NCBI GenBank assembly: GCA_049650345.1
Contig: JBARZY010000084.1
Location: forward strand, 62,001-126,000
DNA: 64,000 nt
Direction of reading: 5' to 3'
Source: Glaciecola sp049650345
GTDB taxonomy: Bacteria > Pseudomonadota > Gammaproteobacteria > Enterobacterales > Alteromonadaceae
The notes under the pieces were generated by a model, which searched no databases, was not told the DNA's origin, and saw only the letters and a program-made list of their open reading frames with translations. The translations under genes were made by a program, and so were the position numbers. Of this stretch, positions 44,428 to 53,345 are shown piece after piece (the stretch's first letter is position 1; the number at the start of each line of letters is the position of its first letter).

Positions 44428-46098
44428 ATGGACATTAGACACATCAATCAATACATTTCAGTTTCACCACAAATTAGTGTGGAGGACGTAAAAAACATTG
44501 CGGATTTAGGGTATAAATCTATGGTGTGTCATCGTCCCGACGGCGAAGGTCCTGATCAAGTAAATTTTACTGAGATAGAAAAAGAAGCGAATGCACATAA
44601 CATTAAGATAGTGTATCAGCCTGTTGTAAGTGGCAAAGTAACCGACGATGACGCCCAAACGTTTAAACAACATTTGTCTGAGCTACCCACTCCCTTATTT
44701 GCATATTGCCGCACAGGAACACGTTCTACTACCTTGTGGTCATTAGCTATGGCAGACACAATCAGTACCACCGAAATACTGCAAACATGTAAACAAGCAG
44801 GATACGATATGTCGGGGGTGGTACGCAGGATTGTAAACGGTGGCAAAACACCAGCCGATAAAATAGATCAACAATTTGATGTTGTTGTAGTTGGTGCAGG
44901 GGCTGCAGGCATAGCCGTTTGCGCTAGCATGCTAGAACGCGCGCCTTCGCTTAAAGTCGCTGTAATTGACCCTGCCGATATTCATTACTATCAACCCGGA
45001 TGGACCTTAGTAGGAGCTGGCGTATTCAACGCGCAAGAAACCGTAAAAACAATGTCATCACTTATCCCTAAAGGGGTAACATGGTTAAAACATGCTGTAG
45101 CAGCCTTCGAACCCGATCAGCATCGAGTTTTACTTGACGGTTGTCATACCATTGGGTATCAGAAACTTATCGTTTGCCCAGGTTTGAAATTAGACTGGGG
45201 GAAAATAGAAGGTTTAACCGAAACATTGGGTAAAAACGGGGTTACTTCAAATTACCGTTTCGATCTCGCACCTTATACTTGGGACTTAGTGCAGCAGTGT
45301 AAATCGGGCAAAGCACTTTTTACGCAACCTCCAATGCCAATAAAGTGTGCAGGTGCTCCACAAAAAGCAATGTATTTGTCATGTGACCATTGGCTCAAAA
45401 GCGGCGTATTGAAAAATATTGATATTGATTTTTGTAATGCAGGCGGCGTACTTTTCGGTGTCAAAGAATATGTGCCAGCGCTGACTAAATATATTGAGAA
45501 ATACGGCGCTAACTGTCATTTTTTCCATAATTTAGTGAAAGTAGATGGCCCAAATAAAACGGCGTATTTTCAAAAAATTGGTGAGAATGCTAGTGATGAA
45601 TTAGTAGCAATGACTTTTGATATGCTCCATGTTGCACCACCTCAATCGGCACCTGACTTTATAAAAGTCTCTCCATTAGTTGACGAAAACGGATGGGTAG
45701 ATGTTGACCAAACAACCTTGCGCCACAAACGTTTTGAGGATATTTATAGCTTAGGCGATGTAATGAATGCACCTAACGCAAAAACTGCGGCCGCCGCTCG
45801 TATTCAAGCGCCTGTGGTTGCCAGTAATGTATTACATGATATGGGTAAAAACGTAAGTCGAGCAATTTACGATGGCTATGGTTCATGCCCACTCACCGTG
45901 GAGAGAGGTAAAATAGTCTTAGCAGAATTTGGCTTTGGCGGAAAACTGTTACCTTCTTTCCCGTCGTGGTTTATTGACAGTACTAAGCCTTCTCGGCTAG
46001 CTTGGTTGTTAAAAGAAAAAATACTGCCACCGGTTTATTGGGACGTTATGCTAAAAGGTAAGGAATGGCTTGCAAAACCTAAAGCGCCTACTGAATAA
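44428..46098 (+). CDS. Fused phosphatase-like (DUF442) / sulfide:quinone reductase-like flavoprotein
   Basis: Bifunctional protein of 556 residues. Residues 1-140 are the DUF442 tyrosine-phosphatase-like/rhodanese-like domain with the loop YCRTGTRST; residues about 150-550 form an FAD/NAD(P) oxidoreductase with VVVVGAGAAGIAV and a C-terminal SLGDVMNAPNAKTAAAAR. Conserved cysteines at VCPGLKLDW and KCAGAPQ fit the sulfide:quinone reductase type. It completes a sulfide detoxification operon with TauE and MBL genes. No regulator is encoded nearby. Confidence 0.9.
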   Translation: MDIRHINQYISVSPQISVEDVKNIADLGYKSMVCHRPDGEGPDQVNFTEIEKEANAHNIKIVYQPVVSGKVTDDDAQTFKQHLSELPTPLFAYCRTGTRSTTLWSLAMADTISTTEILQTCKQAGYDMSGVVRRIVNGGKTPADKIDQQFDVVVVGAGAAGIAVCASMLERAPSLKVAVIDPADIHYYQPGWTLVGAGVFNAQETVKTMSSLIPKGVTWLKHAVAAFEPDQHRVLLDGCHTIGYQKLIVCPGLKLDWGKIEGLTETLGKNGVTSNYRFDLAPYTWDLVQQCKSGKALFTQPPMPIKCAGAPQKAMYLSCDHWLKSGVLKNIDIDFCNAGGVLFGVKEYVPALTKYIEKYGANCHFFHNLVKVDGPNKTAYFQKIGENASDELVAMTFDMLHVAPPQSAPDFIKVSPLVDENGWVDVDQTTLRHKRFEDIYSLGDVMNAPNAKTAAAARIQAPVVASNVLHDMGKNVSRAIYDGYGSCPLTVERGKIVLAEFGFGGKLLPSFPSWFIDSTKPSRLAWLLKEKILPPVYWDVMLKGKEWLAKPKAPTE

Positions 46099-46133
46099 CA
46101 TACCCGCATACTTACCCAAACAATGGTAGTAGG

Positions 46134-47255
46134 CTAGTCGCCCATATCAATCGATACCTCTGACAGCGAGCCTAGCGGACTGTCGTTGGTTTTTGCGTCT
46201 AGTTTTATCATTAAACGCAGGTCGTTGGGTGAATCGGCATGATGCAAGGCTTGGTCTTGGTCTATCATGCCTTGCTTGTACAAATCGTATAAGGCCATGT
46301 CGAAGGTTTGCATGCCCTGTTCTTTGCCTTTCATCATGGCTTCTTTTAACTCACCCATTTCGTTGCGCTGAATTAAGTCGCGAATAAATGGCGTGTTCAA
46401 CAGTATTTCAATGGCCGCTACACGTCCTTGCCCGTCGCGAGTGGGCACCAGTTGCTGGGCAACAATTGCGCGAATATTCAAACTTAAATCAAAGCGTAAC
46501 TTGTTGTGAAGCTCTTTGGGAGCTAAATGCATAATGCGCTCAAGTGCTTGGTTGGCGTTGTTCGCATGCAGTGTGGCTACGCATAAGTGCCCCGTATCAG
46601 CAAACGACATGGCATACTCCATAGTTTCCATAGAGCGTATTTCACCAATTAAAATGACGTCAGGAGCTTGGCGCAATGAGCTTTTTAATGCATCGTCAAA
46701 GGTATGCGTATCAATGCCCACTTCACGCTGGGTAACTACGCAGTTTCGGTGTTCATGTACAAACTCTATTGGGTCTTCAATGGTAAGTATGTGGCCGTGT
46801 GAGTGTTGGTTTCTGTGGCCTATTAGCGCCGCAAGCGAGGTTGACTTACCCGTACCTGTACCGCCCACAAATAACACTAAGCCCTTTTTCGCCATAATGA
46901 TGTCTTTGAGTACATCGGGCAAGCCTAAATCTTCTGCCTGCGGAATTTCAGTAACAATGCGACGAACCACCATACCGGCTTGATCGCGTTGCCAAAATGC
47001 ACTGCACCTAAAACGGCCAATATCATCTCGTGCAATGGCAAAATTACACTCTTTGTCGCTAGCAAACGCTTGTTGTTGTTTTTCGCTCATGGCTTGATGC
47101 ACCAAATCGAGTGCATCTTGCTCGTTTAAGTTAATACTGGTTAACGGCTCTAGCTTTCCATTAATTTTTGCGCTAACCGGCATGCCCACCGTTATGAATA
47201 AGTCAGAGGCGCCATGTGCCACCATATCAGCTAAGCATTGTTCAAGTGTCATCAT
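46134..47255 (-). CDS. pilU: Type IV pilus retraction ATPase paralogue PilU
   Basis: Hexameric secretion-ATPase-fold protein of 373 residues. Walker A GGTGTGKSTS and the Walker B/His box VILIGEIRSMETMEYAMSFADTGHL are visible. Position downstream of pilT and the longer C-terminus identify PilU, the retraction accessory motor. ATG at 47255 has AAGGAAG upstream. It follows pilT by 22 bases. Confidence 0.95.
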   Translation of the reverse strand: MMTLEQCLADMVAHGASDLFITVGMPVSAKINGKLEPLTSINLNEQDALDLVHQAMSEKQQQAFASDKECNFAIARDDIGRFRCSAFWQRDQAGMVVRRIVTEIPQAEDLGLPDVLKDIIMAKKGLVLFVGGTGTGKSTSLAALIGHRNQHSHGHILTIEDPIEFVHEHRNCVVTQREVGIDTHTFDDALKSSLRQAPDVILIGEIRSMETMEYAMSFADTGHLCVATLHANNANQALERIMHLAPKELHNKLRFDLSLNIRAIVAQQLVPTRDGQGRVAAIEILLNTPFIRDLIQRNEMGELKEAMMKGKEQGMQTFDMALYDLYKQGMIDQDQALHHADSPNDLRLMIKLDAKTNDSPLGSLSEVSIDMGD

Positions 47256-47277
47256 GTGTCACGCTTCCTTTTAAATC

Positions 47278-48321
47278 TTAAAAGCCCGGTGAGGCTGGTT
47301 TATCAATAGACTGCGCAGCCGCTTCTTGTTGGCTAATAATGCCCTGAGCCACTAACTTTTGAAGGCATTGATCCATTGTTTGCATGCCGTGCTGTTGGCC
47401 AGTTTGTATAACCGAGTACATTTGCGGCACTTTGTCTTCGCGAATAAGGTTTCTAATTGCGGGAATACCAATCATTATTTCATGCGCAGCCACACGGCCA
47501 CCGCCGTTCTTTTTCAGCAAGGTTTGCGAAATTACCGCGCGTAAGGACTCACTTAACATTGACCGTACCATCGACTTTTCTTCGGCAGGAAATACGTCAA
47601 TTATTCTATCTATTGTTTTGGGCGCTGAATTTGTATGCAAGGTACCAAACACCAAGTGCCCCGTTTCAGCGGCAGAAATCGCCAAACGAATGGTTTCTAA
47701 ATCACGTAATTCGCCTACCAAAATAACATCGGGGTCTTCCCGTAAGGCCGAGCGTAATGCCGCTGTGAAGCTGTGAGTATCACGATGCACTTCGCGTTGG
47801 TTCAGCACCGATAATTTGTTGTTATGCACAAATTCAATAGGGTCTTCAATAGTTAAAATGTGCTCACGCTTGTGTGCATTGATATGATCAACCATTGCCG
47901 CAAGCGTGGTCGATTTGCCCGAGCCGGTCGCCCCTGTTACCAATACAATACCTGTTGGTTGGTCAATGATTTGTTTAAATATATCGGGGGCACCCAATTG
48001 GTCTAAACTTAAGATTTCACTGGGGATAGTACGCAATACCGCAGCTGCACCGCGGTTTTGATTAAATGCATTGACCCTAAAGCGTGACAAACCGTCAATT
48101 TCGAAAGAAAAATCCACTTCTAAATTTTCTTCGTATTCTTTGCGTTGCTTGTCGTTCATAATATCGTAAATAAGCGCATTTACCGTTTTATGATCAAGCT
48201 CAGGCACATTTAACCGTCGCATTTCACCATCAACACGAATAATAGGCGGCAAACCCGCACTTAAATGTAAATCTGACGCTTTATTTTGCACACTAAAGGC
48301 TAATAATTCGTTAATATCCAA
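47278..48321 (-). CDS. pilT: Type IV pilus retraction ATPase PilT
   Basis: Motor that depolymerises type IV pili; 347 residues. GATGSGKSTT (Walker A), ILVGELRDLETI (Walker B) and the AIRNLIRE tail are typical. TTG at 48321 gives the canonical N-terminus MDINELL and has GGAG eight bases upstream; GTG at 48330 is an alternative. The start region overlaps the upstream region of the divergent yggS gene. Confidence 0.95.
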   Translation of the reverse strand: MDINELLAFSVQNKASDLHLSAGLPPIIRVDGEMRRLNVPELDHKTVNALIYDIMNDKQRKEYEENLEVDFSFEIDGLSRFRVNAFNQNRGAAAVLRTIPSEILSLDQLGAPDIFKQIIDQPTGIVLVTGATGSGKSTTLAAMVDHINAHKREHILTIEDPIEFVHNNKLSVLNQREVHRDTHSFTAALRSALREDPDVILVGELRDLETIRLAISAAETGHLVFGTLHTNSAPKTIDRIIDVFPAEEKSMVRSMLSESLRAVISQTLLKKNGGGRVAAHEIMIGIPAIRNLIREDKVPQMYSVIQTGQQHGMQTMDQCLQKLVAQGIISQQEAAAQSIDKPASPGF

Positions 48322-48355
48322 TGTGACCACTCCAACTTTAAATTACGTGAACTAT

Positions 48356-49054
48356 ATGGCATCAAACTCTACCGACATCGCTGAACAACTCACTAAAATT
48401 CAACAGCAAATTACACTTGCTGCGAAAGAAGCCAATCGAGCACCTAACGATATTCAATTGCTAGCGGTAAGTAAAACCAAACCCGTATCAGATATAATAA
48501 CTGCGTATAACAGCGGACAACGCCACTTTGGCGAAAACTATGTGCAAGAAGCGGTAGACAAAATTACTGAGCTGTCGCATTTATCTGATATCTGTTGGCA
48601 CTTTATCGGCCCGCTTCAGTCAAACAAAAGTAAATTTGTAGCCGAACACTTTGCTTGGATGCATTCCCTTGACCGTATTAAAATAGCTAAACGATTAAAC
48701 GAACAACGCAGTGTTCATCAAGCGCTATTGCAAGTATGTGTGCAAGTGAATATTGACGATGAATCGAGTAAAGCCGGCATTGCACCTGAAGAAGTACTCG
48801 ATTTTGTGGGCGAACTGCAAAAAATGGAACGCCTTACGTGTAGAGGCTTAATGACTATTCCAAAAGCAGGCGTAACGCCCGAGCAACGAGCACAAAGCTT
48901 TAATAAGATGCAAGATTTGCTAGGGGAATGCGCTACCAAATTCGACAATATAGATACCTTGTCGATGGGTATGAGCGATGACATGAAAATTGCGATACAA
49001 TACGGCGCAACAATGGTGCGTGTGGGTACCGGTATATTTGGAAAACGCGGTTAA
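48356..49054 (+). CDS. yggS: Pyridoxal phosphate homeostasis protein YggS
   Basis: PLP-binding fold type III protein of 232 residues. The PLP lysine is in LLAVSKTKPV, and FGENYVQEAVDK, WHFIGPLQSNK and LSMGMSDDMKIAI are conserved. The order pilT (divergent)-yggS-proC-yggT is typical of gammaproteobacteria. The start at ATG 48356 has only a weak ribosome site. Confidence 0.94.
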   Translation: MASNSTDIAEQLTKIQQQITLAAKEANRAPNDIQLLAVSKTKPVSDIITAYNSGQRHFGENYVQEAVDKITELSHLSDICWHFIGPLQSNKSKFVAEHFAWMHSLDRIKIAKRLNEQRSVHQALLQVCVQVNIDDESSKAGIAPEEVLDFVGELQKMERLTCRGLMTIPKAGVTPEQRAQSFNKMQDLLGECATKFDNIDTLSMGMSDDMKIAIQYGATMVRVGTGIFGKRG

Positions 49055-49117
49055 CGCCCCATATATAAGTAACACAACTGTAAAATCATGACGGTATGTA
49101 TTAATTGAGGAGAAAGT

Positions 49118-49936
49118 TTGAGCACATCGCAAAAAATTAGTTTTATTGGCGCTGGCAACATGAGCAAAGCCATCATTTCGGGCCTAGTTGAAAAAGGGTA
49201 CGACCCAAGCTTAATAATGGCGAGTAACCCAAGCCAAGGTAAGCTTGATGCTTTACAAAGCGAGTGCGGCATTCATGTGACCAACGATAACCAACACGCT
49301 ATCGACTTTGCCGACATTGTAATGTTGTCGGTAAAACCCCAACTAATGCAAAGCGTGTGTGCTCCTTTTACCAATAACAATGCTGAGCGTGTGTTTGTAT
49401 CAATAGCAGCGGGCTTGACCGTTGAACGCTTAAGCGATTTTTTACCCAGCGAATCGTTAATTGTAAGGGTTATGCCAAATACGCCATCGGCAATAGGTTT
49501 GGGTATGTCAGGTATTTATGCGCCTTACAACGTGAGCCGCGACAAACTGCAAATAGTCGACAGCATTATGCAAAGCGTGGGGAAAACCTTGTGCGTAGAA
49601 AAAGAAGATGACATTAACACCGTAATTGCTGCGGCAGGCTCAAGCCCCGCTTACTTCTTTTTGATTGCCGAGTCGATGCAAAACGCCGCTATAGAAATGG
49701 GCCTAAATGCAAGCGATGCACGTATGCTAGTAGAGCAAGCAATGCTGGGCAGTGCAACCTTAATGCAACAGCAGCAAACCACAAGTTTAGCTGATTTGCG
49801 TGCACAAGTTACGTCAAAAGGCGGTACCACTGCAAAAGCCGTTGAAAGTTTACAGCAAGATAATATACCCGACATTTTCGCTACAGCCATGCAAGCCGCA
49901 GTGGCTAGGGCGCAAGAAATGTCAAAACAGTTTTAA
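49118..49936 (+). CDS. proC: Pyrroline-5-carboxylate reductase
   Basis: Last enzyme of proline synthesis, 272 residues. NADPH-binding start SFIGAGNMSKAIISGL and the C-terminal substrate region LADLRAQVTSKGGTTAKAVESL are diagnostic. The start is TTG at 49118 with GAGGAG eight bases ahead. Confidence 0.96.
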   Translation: MSTSQKISFIGAGNMSKAIISGLVEKGYDPSLIMASNPSQGKLDALQSECGIHVTNDNQHAIDFADIVMLSVKPQLMQSVCAPFTNNNAERVFVSIAAGLTVERLSDFLPSESLIVRVMPNTPSAIGLGMSGIYAPYNVSRDKLQIVDSIMQSVGKTLCVEKEDDINTVIAAAGSSPAYFFLIAESMQNAAIEMGLNASDARMLVEQAMLGSATLMQQQQTTSLADLRAQVTSKGGTTAKAVESLQQDNIPDIFATAMQAAVARAQEMSKQF

Positions 49937-49953
49937 AATGGAAGCTTAATATA

Positions 49954-50499
49954 ATGAATGCACCAGTTTTTTTAATCAGTACGCTGTTCAACCTCTATTT
50001 GATGGTGGTTATATTGCGTTTGTGGCTACAACTTGCCCGCGCAGACTTTTACAATCCGTTTAGCCAGTTTGTGGTTAAAGCAACGCAACCGGTAGTAGGG
50101 CCCTTGCGCAGAGTTATTCCATCTATAGGTAGGCTCGATACCGCTACTTTGGTGTTTGCTATTTTAGTGGTAATGCTTAAGTACGTGGTGTTAACTGCCC
50201 TCTTCTCAAGCGGTGTGCCCGATATACTCGGCCTGTTCATAACAGCAGTAGCATCATTTGTAACTGAGTTTCTTAATTTAGTATTTTGGGTACTAATATT
50301 GCGCGCAATACTCAGTTGGGTTAGCCAAGGCAACAATCCGATGGAGTTGGTGATGCAGCAGCTTACAGAGCCCTTTTTAGCGCCTATTCGCCGCATATTA
50401 CCGCCCATGGGTGGTTTGGACTTGTCGGTGTTGGTTGCCATTATAGCTTTACAGTTCATTCGCATATTAATGGGCGATATTTTTGGGCCATTACCCTAG
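49954..50499 (+). CDS. yggT: YggT family membrane protein
   Basis: Protein of 181 residues with two YggT repeats: LRLWLQLARADFYNPFSQFVVKATQPVVGPLRRVIP and a second with LRAILSWVSQGNNPMELVMQQLTEPFLAPIRRILP. Linked in some bacteria to osmotic or division functions; no clear role here. It is 17 bases after proC. Confidence 0.92.
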   Translation: MNAPVFLISTLFNLYLMVVILRLWLQLARADFYNPFSQFVVKATQPVVGPLRRVIPSIGRLDTATLVFAILVVMLKYVVLTALFSSGVPDILGLFITAVASFVTEFLNLVFWVLILRAILSWVSQGNNPMELVMQQLTEPFLAPIRRILPPMGGLDLSVLVAIIALQFIRILMGDIFGPLP

Positions 50500-50634
50500 G
50501 CTGCACAGTATTAAAATGCTGAAGAGGCTGTGGTTGTGTAATGGTATCAGCCACTTATTTTACGCGTAATTTAATTATAGCTGTTAATAGTAAGCGCCTT
50601 CTTGCAATGAACAGCGTAACCGTAAGGACTCACC

Positions 50635-51066
50635 ATGCGAATAATGATGAATACAATTTTAGGACTACTGCTAATGCTGTCAGCGCATGGCGCACAAGCA
50701 GAAATGAAAAAGACACTGGGCGATTGGGATGTGCACTATATCGCCTTCACCTCTACATTTTTAACCCCAGAAATTGCAAGAGCCAACAACTTATTGCGCA
50801 GCGGTAAAAGCGCCGTGGTGAACATATCGGTACTTAACAATCGCTCTCAAGAAGCACAGGAAGTTGACATTAGCGGCACCGCTAGAAACCTATTAGGTAC
50901 TAACAAACCCCTCACTTTTACCCAAGTTAACGAAGGCAAAGCCATTTATTACCTCGCTTCAGTGCCCTTCAGCAACAAAGAAGTATTACGCTTCGATATC
51001 GACATTAAACAAGGCCGCACATCACAAAACCTCAAATTCCAACAAACCATGTACGTAGAAGACTAA
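50635..51066 (+). CDS. DUF4426 periplasmic protein
   Basis: Protein of 143 residues with a signal peptide ending SAHGAQA and a compact domain (GDWDVHYIAFTSTFLTPEIA, VDISGTARNLLG) matching the DUF4426 family that commonly follows yggT. Function unknown. AAGGA precedes the ATG. Its stop codon is the left edge of the palindromic element at 51065-51246. Confidence 0.85.
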   Translation: MRIMMNTILGLLLMLSAHGAQAEMKKTLGDWDVHYIAFTSTFLTPEIARANNLLRSGKSAVVNISVLNNRSQEAQEVDISGTARNLLGTNKPLTFTQVNEGKAIYYLASVPFSNKEVLRFDIDIKQGRTSQNLKFQQTMYVED

Positions 51067-51246
51067 ATTAATGGGGTCAGAGTACATTAATTTTTGATTT
51101 GAGTTGCGCTCTTATATTGGGGGCAGGAAGAAATGGTGGCAGAGAAAAAATGGGGTCAGAGTACATTTTTTACAAAGGTAGTGTTTTCATGCCGTTAAGT
51201 ACTGTGGCATGCAGGTAACGATAATGTACTCTGACCCCATTAATTT
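51065..51246. mobile_element. Small palindrome-ended repeat element (REP/MITE-like)
   Basis: Between two convergent genes a 25-base perfect inverted repeat at 51065-51089 and 51222-51246 encloses about 130 bases with a third, direct copy of the core ATGGGGTCAGAGTACATT (copy at 51150-51167) and a degenerate copy near 51132. The core is of the type scattered in marine gammaproteobacterial genomes near REP-associated transposases. No transposase is encoded inside. Confidence 0.75.
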
Positions 51247-51252
51247 TTTTAG

Positions 51253-52038
51253 TCATGCGGTTTGTTTTCTTTTGAATATGAGTTCTGTTTCGCTTGATGA
51301 CGTGTCATCAAAGTAATATCCGGCGGTGTCGAATTGCTTGAGTTGTTCTAGGCTAGTTACTTCGTTTTCTATGATATATCGAGCCATCATGCCACGTGCT
51401 TTTTTGGCGTAAAAACTAATTATTTTAAACACACCATTTTTTTCATCTTTAAACTGAACATCGATAATCGTCGCGTTTAACTGTTTTTTCTTAACCGACG
51501 AGAAGTACTCATTTGAGGCCAAGTTAACTAAGTAATTGTCACTTTGCTCAGCAATACTGTTATTGAGGTTATCCGTGATGGTGGCGTCCCAATACTTATA
51601 CAAATTGTCGGCACTGCCTACTTTCACTTTAGTGCCCATTTCTAAACGATATGGCTGCATTAAGTCCAGCGGTTTTAGTACGCCATATAGCCCAGACAAA
51701 ATACGTAAATGGTTTTGTGCAAATTCGACTTGGCTATCATTTAAGCTTTTGGCATCAAGCCCTGCATAAACGTCGCCATTAAATGCATACATTGCCGGGC
51801 GAGCGTTTTTGGTATCAAACGGAAACTCAAAACTAGAGAAACGTTCAGCATTCAAAATTGCCAGTTTGTCACTTATTTTCATCAGTGAGCTCAGGTCTGC
51901 TGGGCTAAGCGTTTTACAGCGCTCTACTAACTCTTTCACATTCTCGATAAGCGCTGGCTGCGTAGTATTTTCATTCGCAAAAGCAGGGACTTGTGAATCA
52001 AAATCAAGGTTTTTAGCAGGCGACACAACAACTAACAT
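51253..52038 (-). CDS. yaaA: Peroxide stress protein YaaA
   Basis: DUF328/UPF0246 protein of 261 residues, known in E. coli to limit free iron during peroxide stress as an OxyR target. MLVVVSPAKNLDF, YGVLKPLDLMQPYRLEMG and FYAKKARGMMARY are family signatures. Confidence 0.94.
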   Translation of the reverse strand: MLVVVSPAKNLDFDSQVPAFANENTTQPALIENVKELVERCKTLSPADLSSLMKISDKLAILNAERFSSFEFPFDTKNARPAMYAFNGDVYAGLDAKSLNDSQVEFAQNHLRILSGLYGVLKPLDLMQPYRLEMGTKVKVGSADNLYKYWDATITDNLNNSIAEQSDNYLVNLASNEYFSSVKKKQLNATIIDVQFKDEKNGVFKIISFYAKKARGMMARYIIENEVTSLEQLKQFDTAGYYFDDTSSSETELIFKRKQTA

Positions 52039-52374
52039 ATATATTCCTCATTCAGCAATAACGTATAATTTTTTAGATTTCCCAATAATACCAAAAATAC
52101 ACTGAACAAAACACGAAACTGGTGCGTTTAGAAGCGCTTCTTTAATCGCGCATAGCATGTTCAATCGATAAGCGAAATAAATCCATTTAATATGTGATAA
52201 ATACCTCATAGTGACTAGTCAAGCAGGCTTAGAACTTGATATGCTAATGAATATCCAATCATCTATAAATATCGGCAGTATTGCGCTAACCAAATGTTGG
52301 CTTATGTACTATTTGTGCTGCTGAATCACTGTATTGCATTTATAAAATTAAACCGAAAGAGTTGAGTGTTACCT
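52039..52374. promoter_or_regulatory. Divergent gap between yaaA and tal
   Basis: 336 bases without a recognisable gene. It contains a 12-base palindrome AGAAGCGCTTCT at 52131-52142. No promoter pair that I would defend was found for either gene. Confidence 0.35.
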
Positions 52375-53331
52375 ATGTCTAACCAATTAGAATCATTACG
52401 CGCTATTACCACTGTTGTTGCCGACACCGGCGACATCGAAGCTATCAAAAAATACACACCTGTTGATGCGACTACTAACCCATCGCTATTATTAAAAGCC
52501 GCTGCACTGCCTCAGTATAATGCGCTAATTGATGCATCAATAGACTACGCTAAGGCGCAAAGCAACGATATAGATGAACAGCTTATTGCGGCAGGTGACA
52601 AACTGTCGGTGCTTATTGGTAAAGAAATTGTAGAAGTGATACCAGGGCGAATTTCTACTGAAGTAGACGCAAGATTATCATTTGATACCCAAGCCACTAT
52701 AGAAAAAGCGCATCAACTCATTGCCATGTATGAAGAAGCCGGTATTGATAAAAGCCGTATCTTAATAAAAATCGCCTCTACCTGGGAAGGAATCAAAGCC
52801 GCTGAAGAACTCGAAAAGTCAGGCATTAACTGCAACCTAACCTTATTGTTTAGCTTTGCCCAGGCACGTGCTTGTGCAGAAGCTGGCGTGTTTCTCATTT
52901 CACCATTTGTGGGGCGTATTCTAGATTGGTTTAAAGCCAACACTGATGAAGCTGACTACAGCGGCGATAAAGACCCTGGTGTTATCTCAGTATCGAGTAT
53001 TTACGATTATTACAAAACACATGGTTACAACACAGTAGTAATGGGTGCCAGCTTCAGAAATACTGGTGAGATTATCTCGTTAGCCGGTTGCGACCGCTTA
53101 ACCATTAGCCCGCAACTGTTAGATGAACTAGCGAATACTAGCGGTACTTTAACCGCTAAGTTGGTCGACAACGGTGCAACAATAACAAAACCTGCGCCAA
53201 TGAGCGAGCAAGCGTTTAGATGGGATATGAATCAAGATCCTATGGCAACTGAAAAATTAAGTGAAGGCATCCGTAACTTTGCTGCCGATCAAGTTAAGTT
53301 AGAAGCCCTTTTAGCCAAAAAATTATCGTAA
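52375..53331 (+). CDS. tal: Transaldolase
   Basis: Pentose phosphate pathway enzyme of 318 residues. VDATTNPSLL at the start, the Schiff-base lysine in RILIKIASTWEGI, and CNLTLLFSFAQARACAEAG are diagnostic of the TalA/TalB type. ATG 52375 gives MSNQLESL as in the E. coli form; pgi follows by 14 bases. Confidence 0.96.
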   Translation: MSNQLESLRAITTVVADTGDIEAIKKYTPVDATTNPSLLLKAAALPQYNALIDASIDYAKAQSNDIDEQLIAAGDKLSVLIGKEIVEVIPGRISTEVDARLSFDTQATIEKAHQLIAMYEEAGIDKSRILIKIASTWEGIKAAEELEKSGINCNLTLLFSFAQARACAEAGVFLISPFVGRILDWFKANTDEADYSGDKDPGVISVSSIYDYYKTHGYNTVVMGASFRNTGEIISLAGCDRLTISPQLLDELANTSGTLTAKLVDNGATITKPAPMSEQAFRWDMNQDPMATEKLSEGIRNFAADQVKLEALLAKKLS

Positions 53332-53345
53332 ATTAGGACTCCATC

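Noticed and set aside
52131..52142. Palindrome AGAAGCGCTTCT as an operator for yaaA or tal
   Set aside because: Short palindromes like this occur by chance and there is no promoter beside it or known regulator match.
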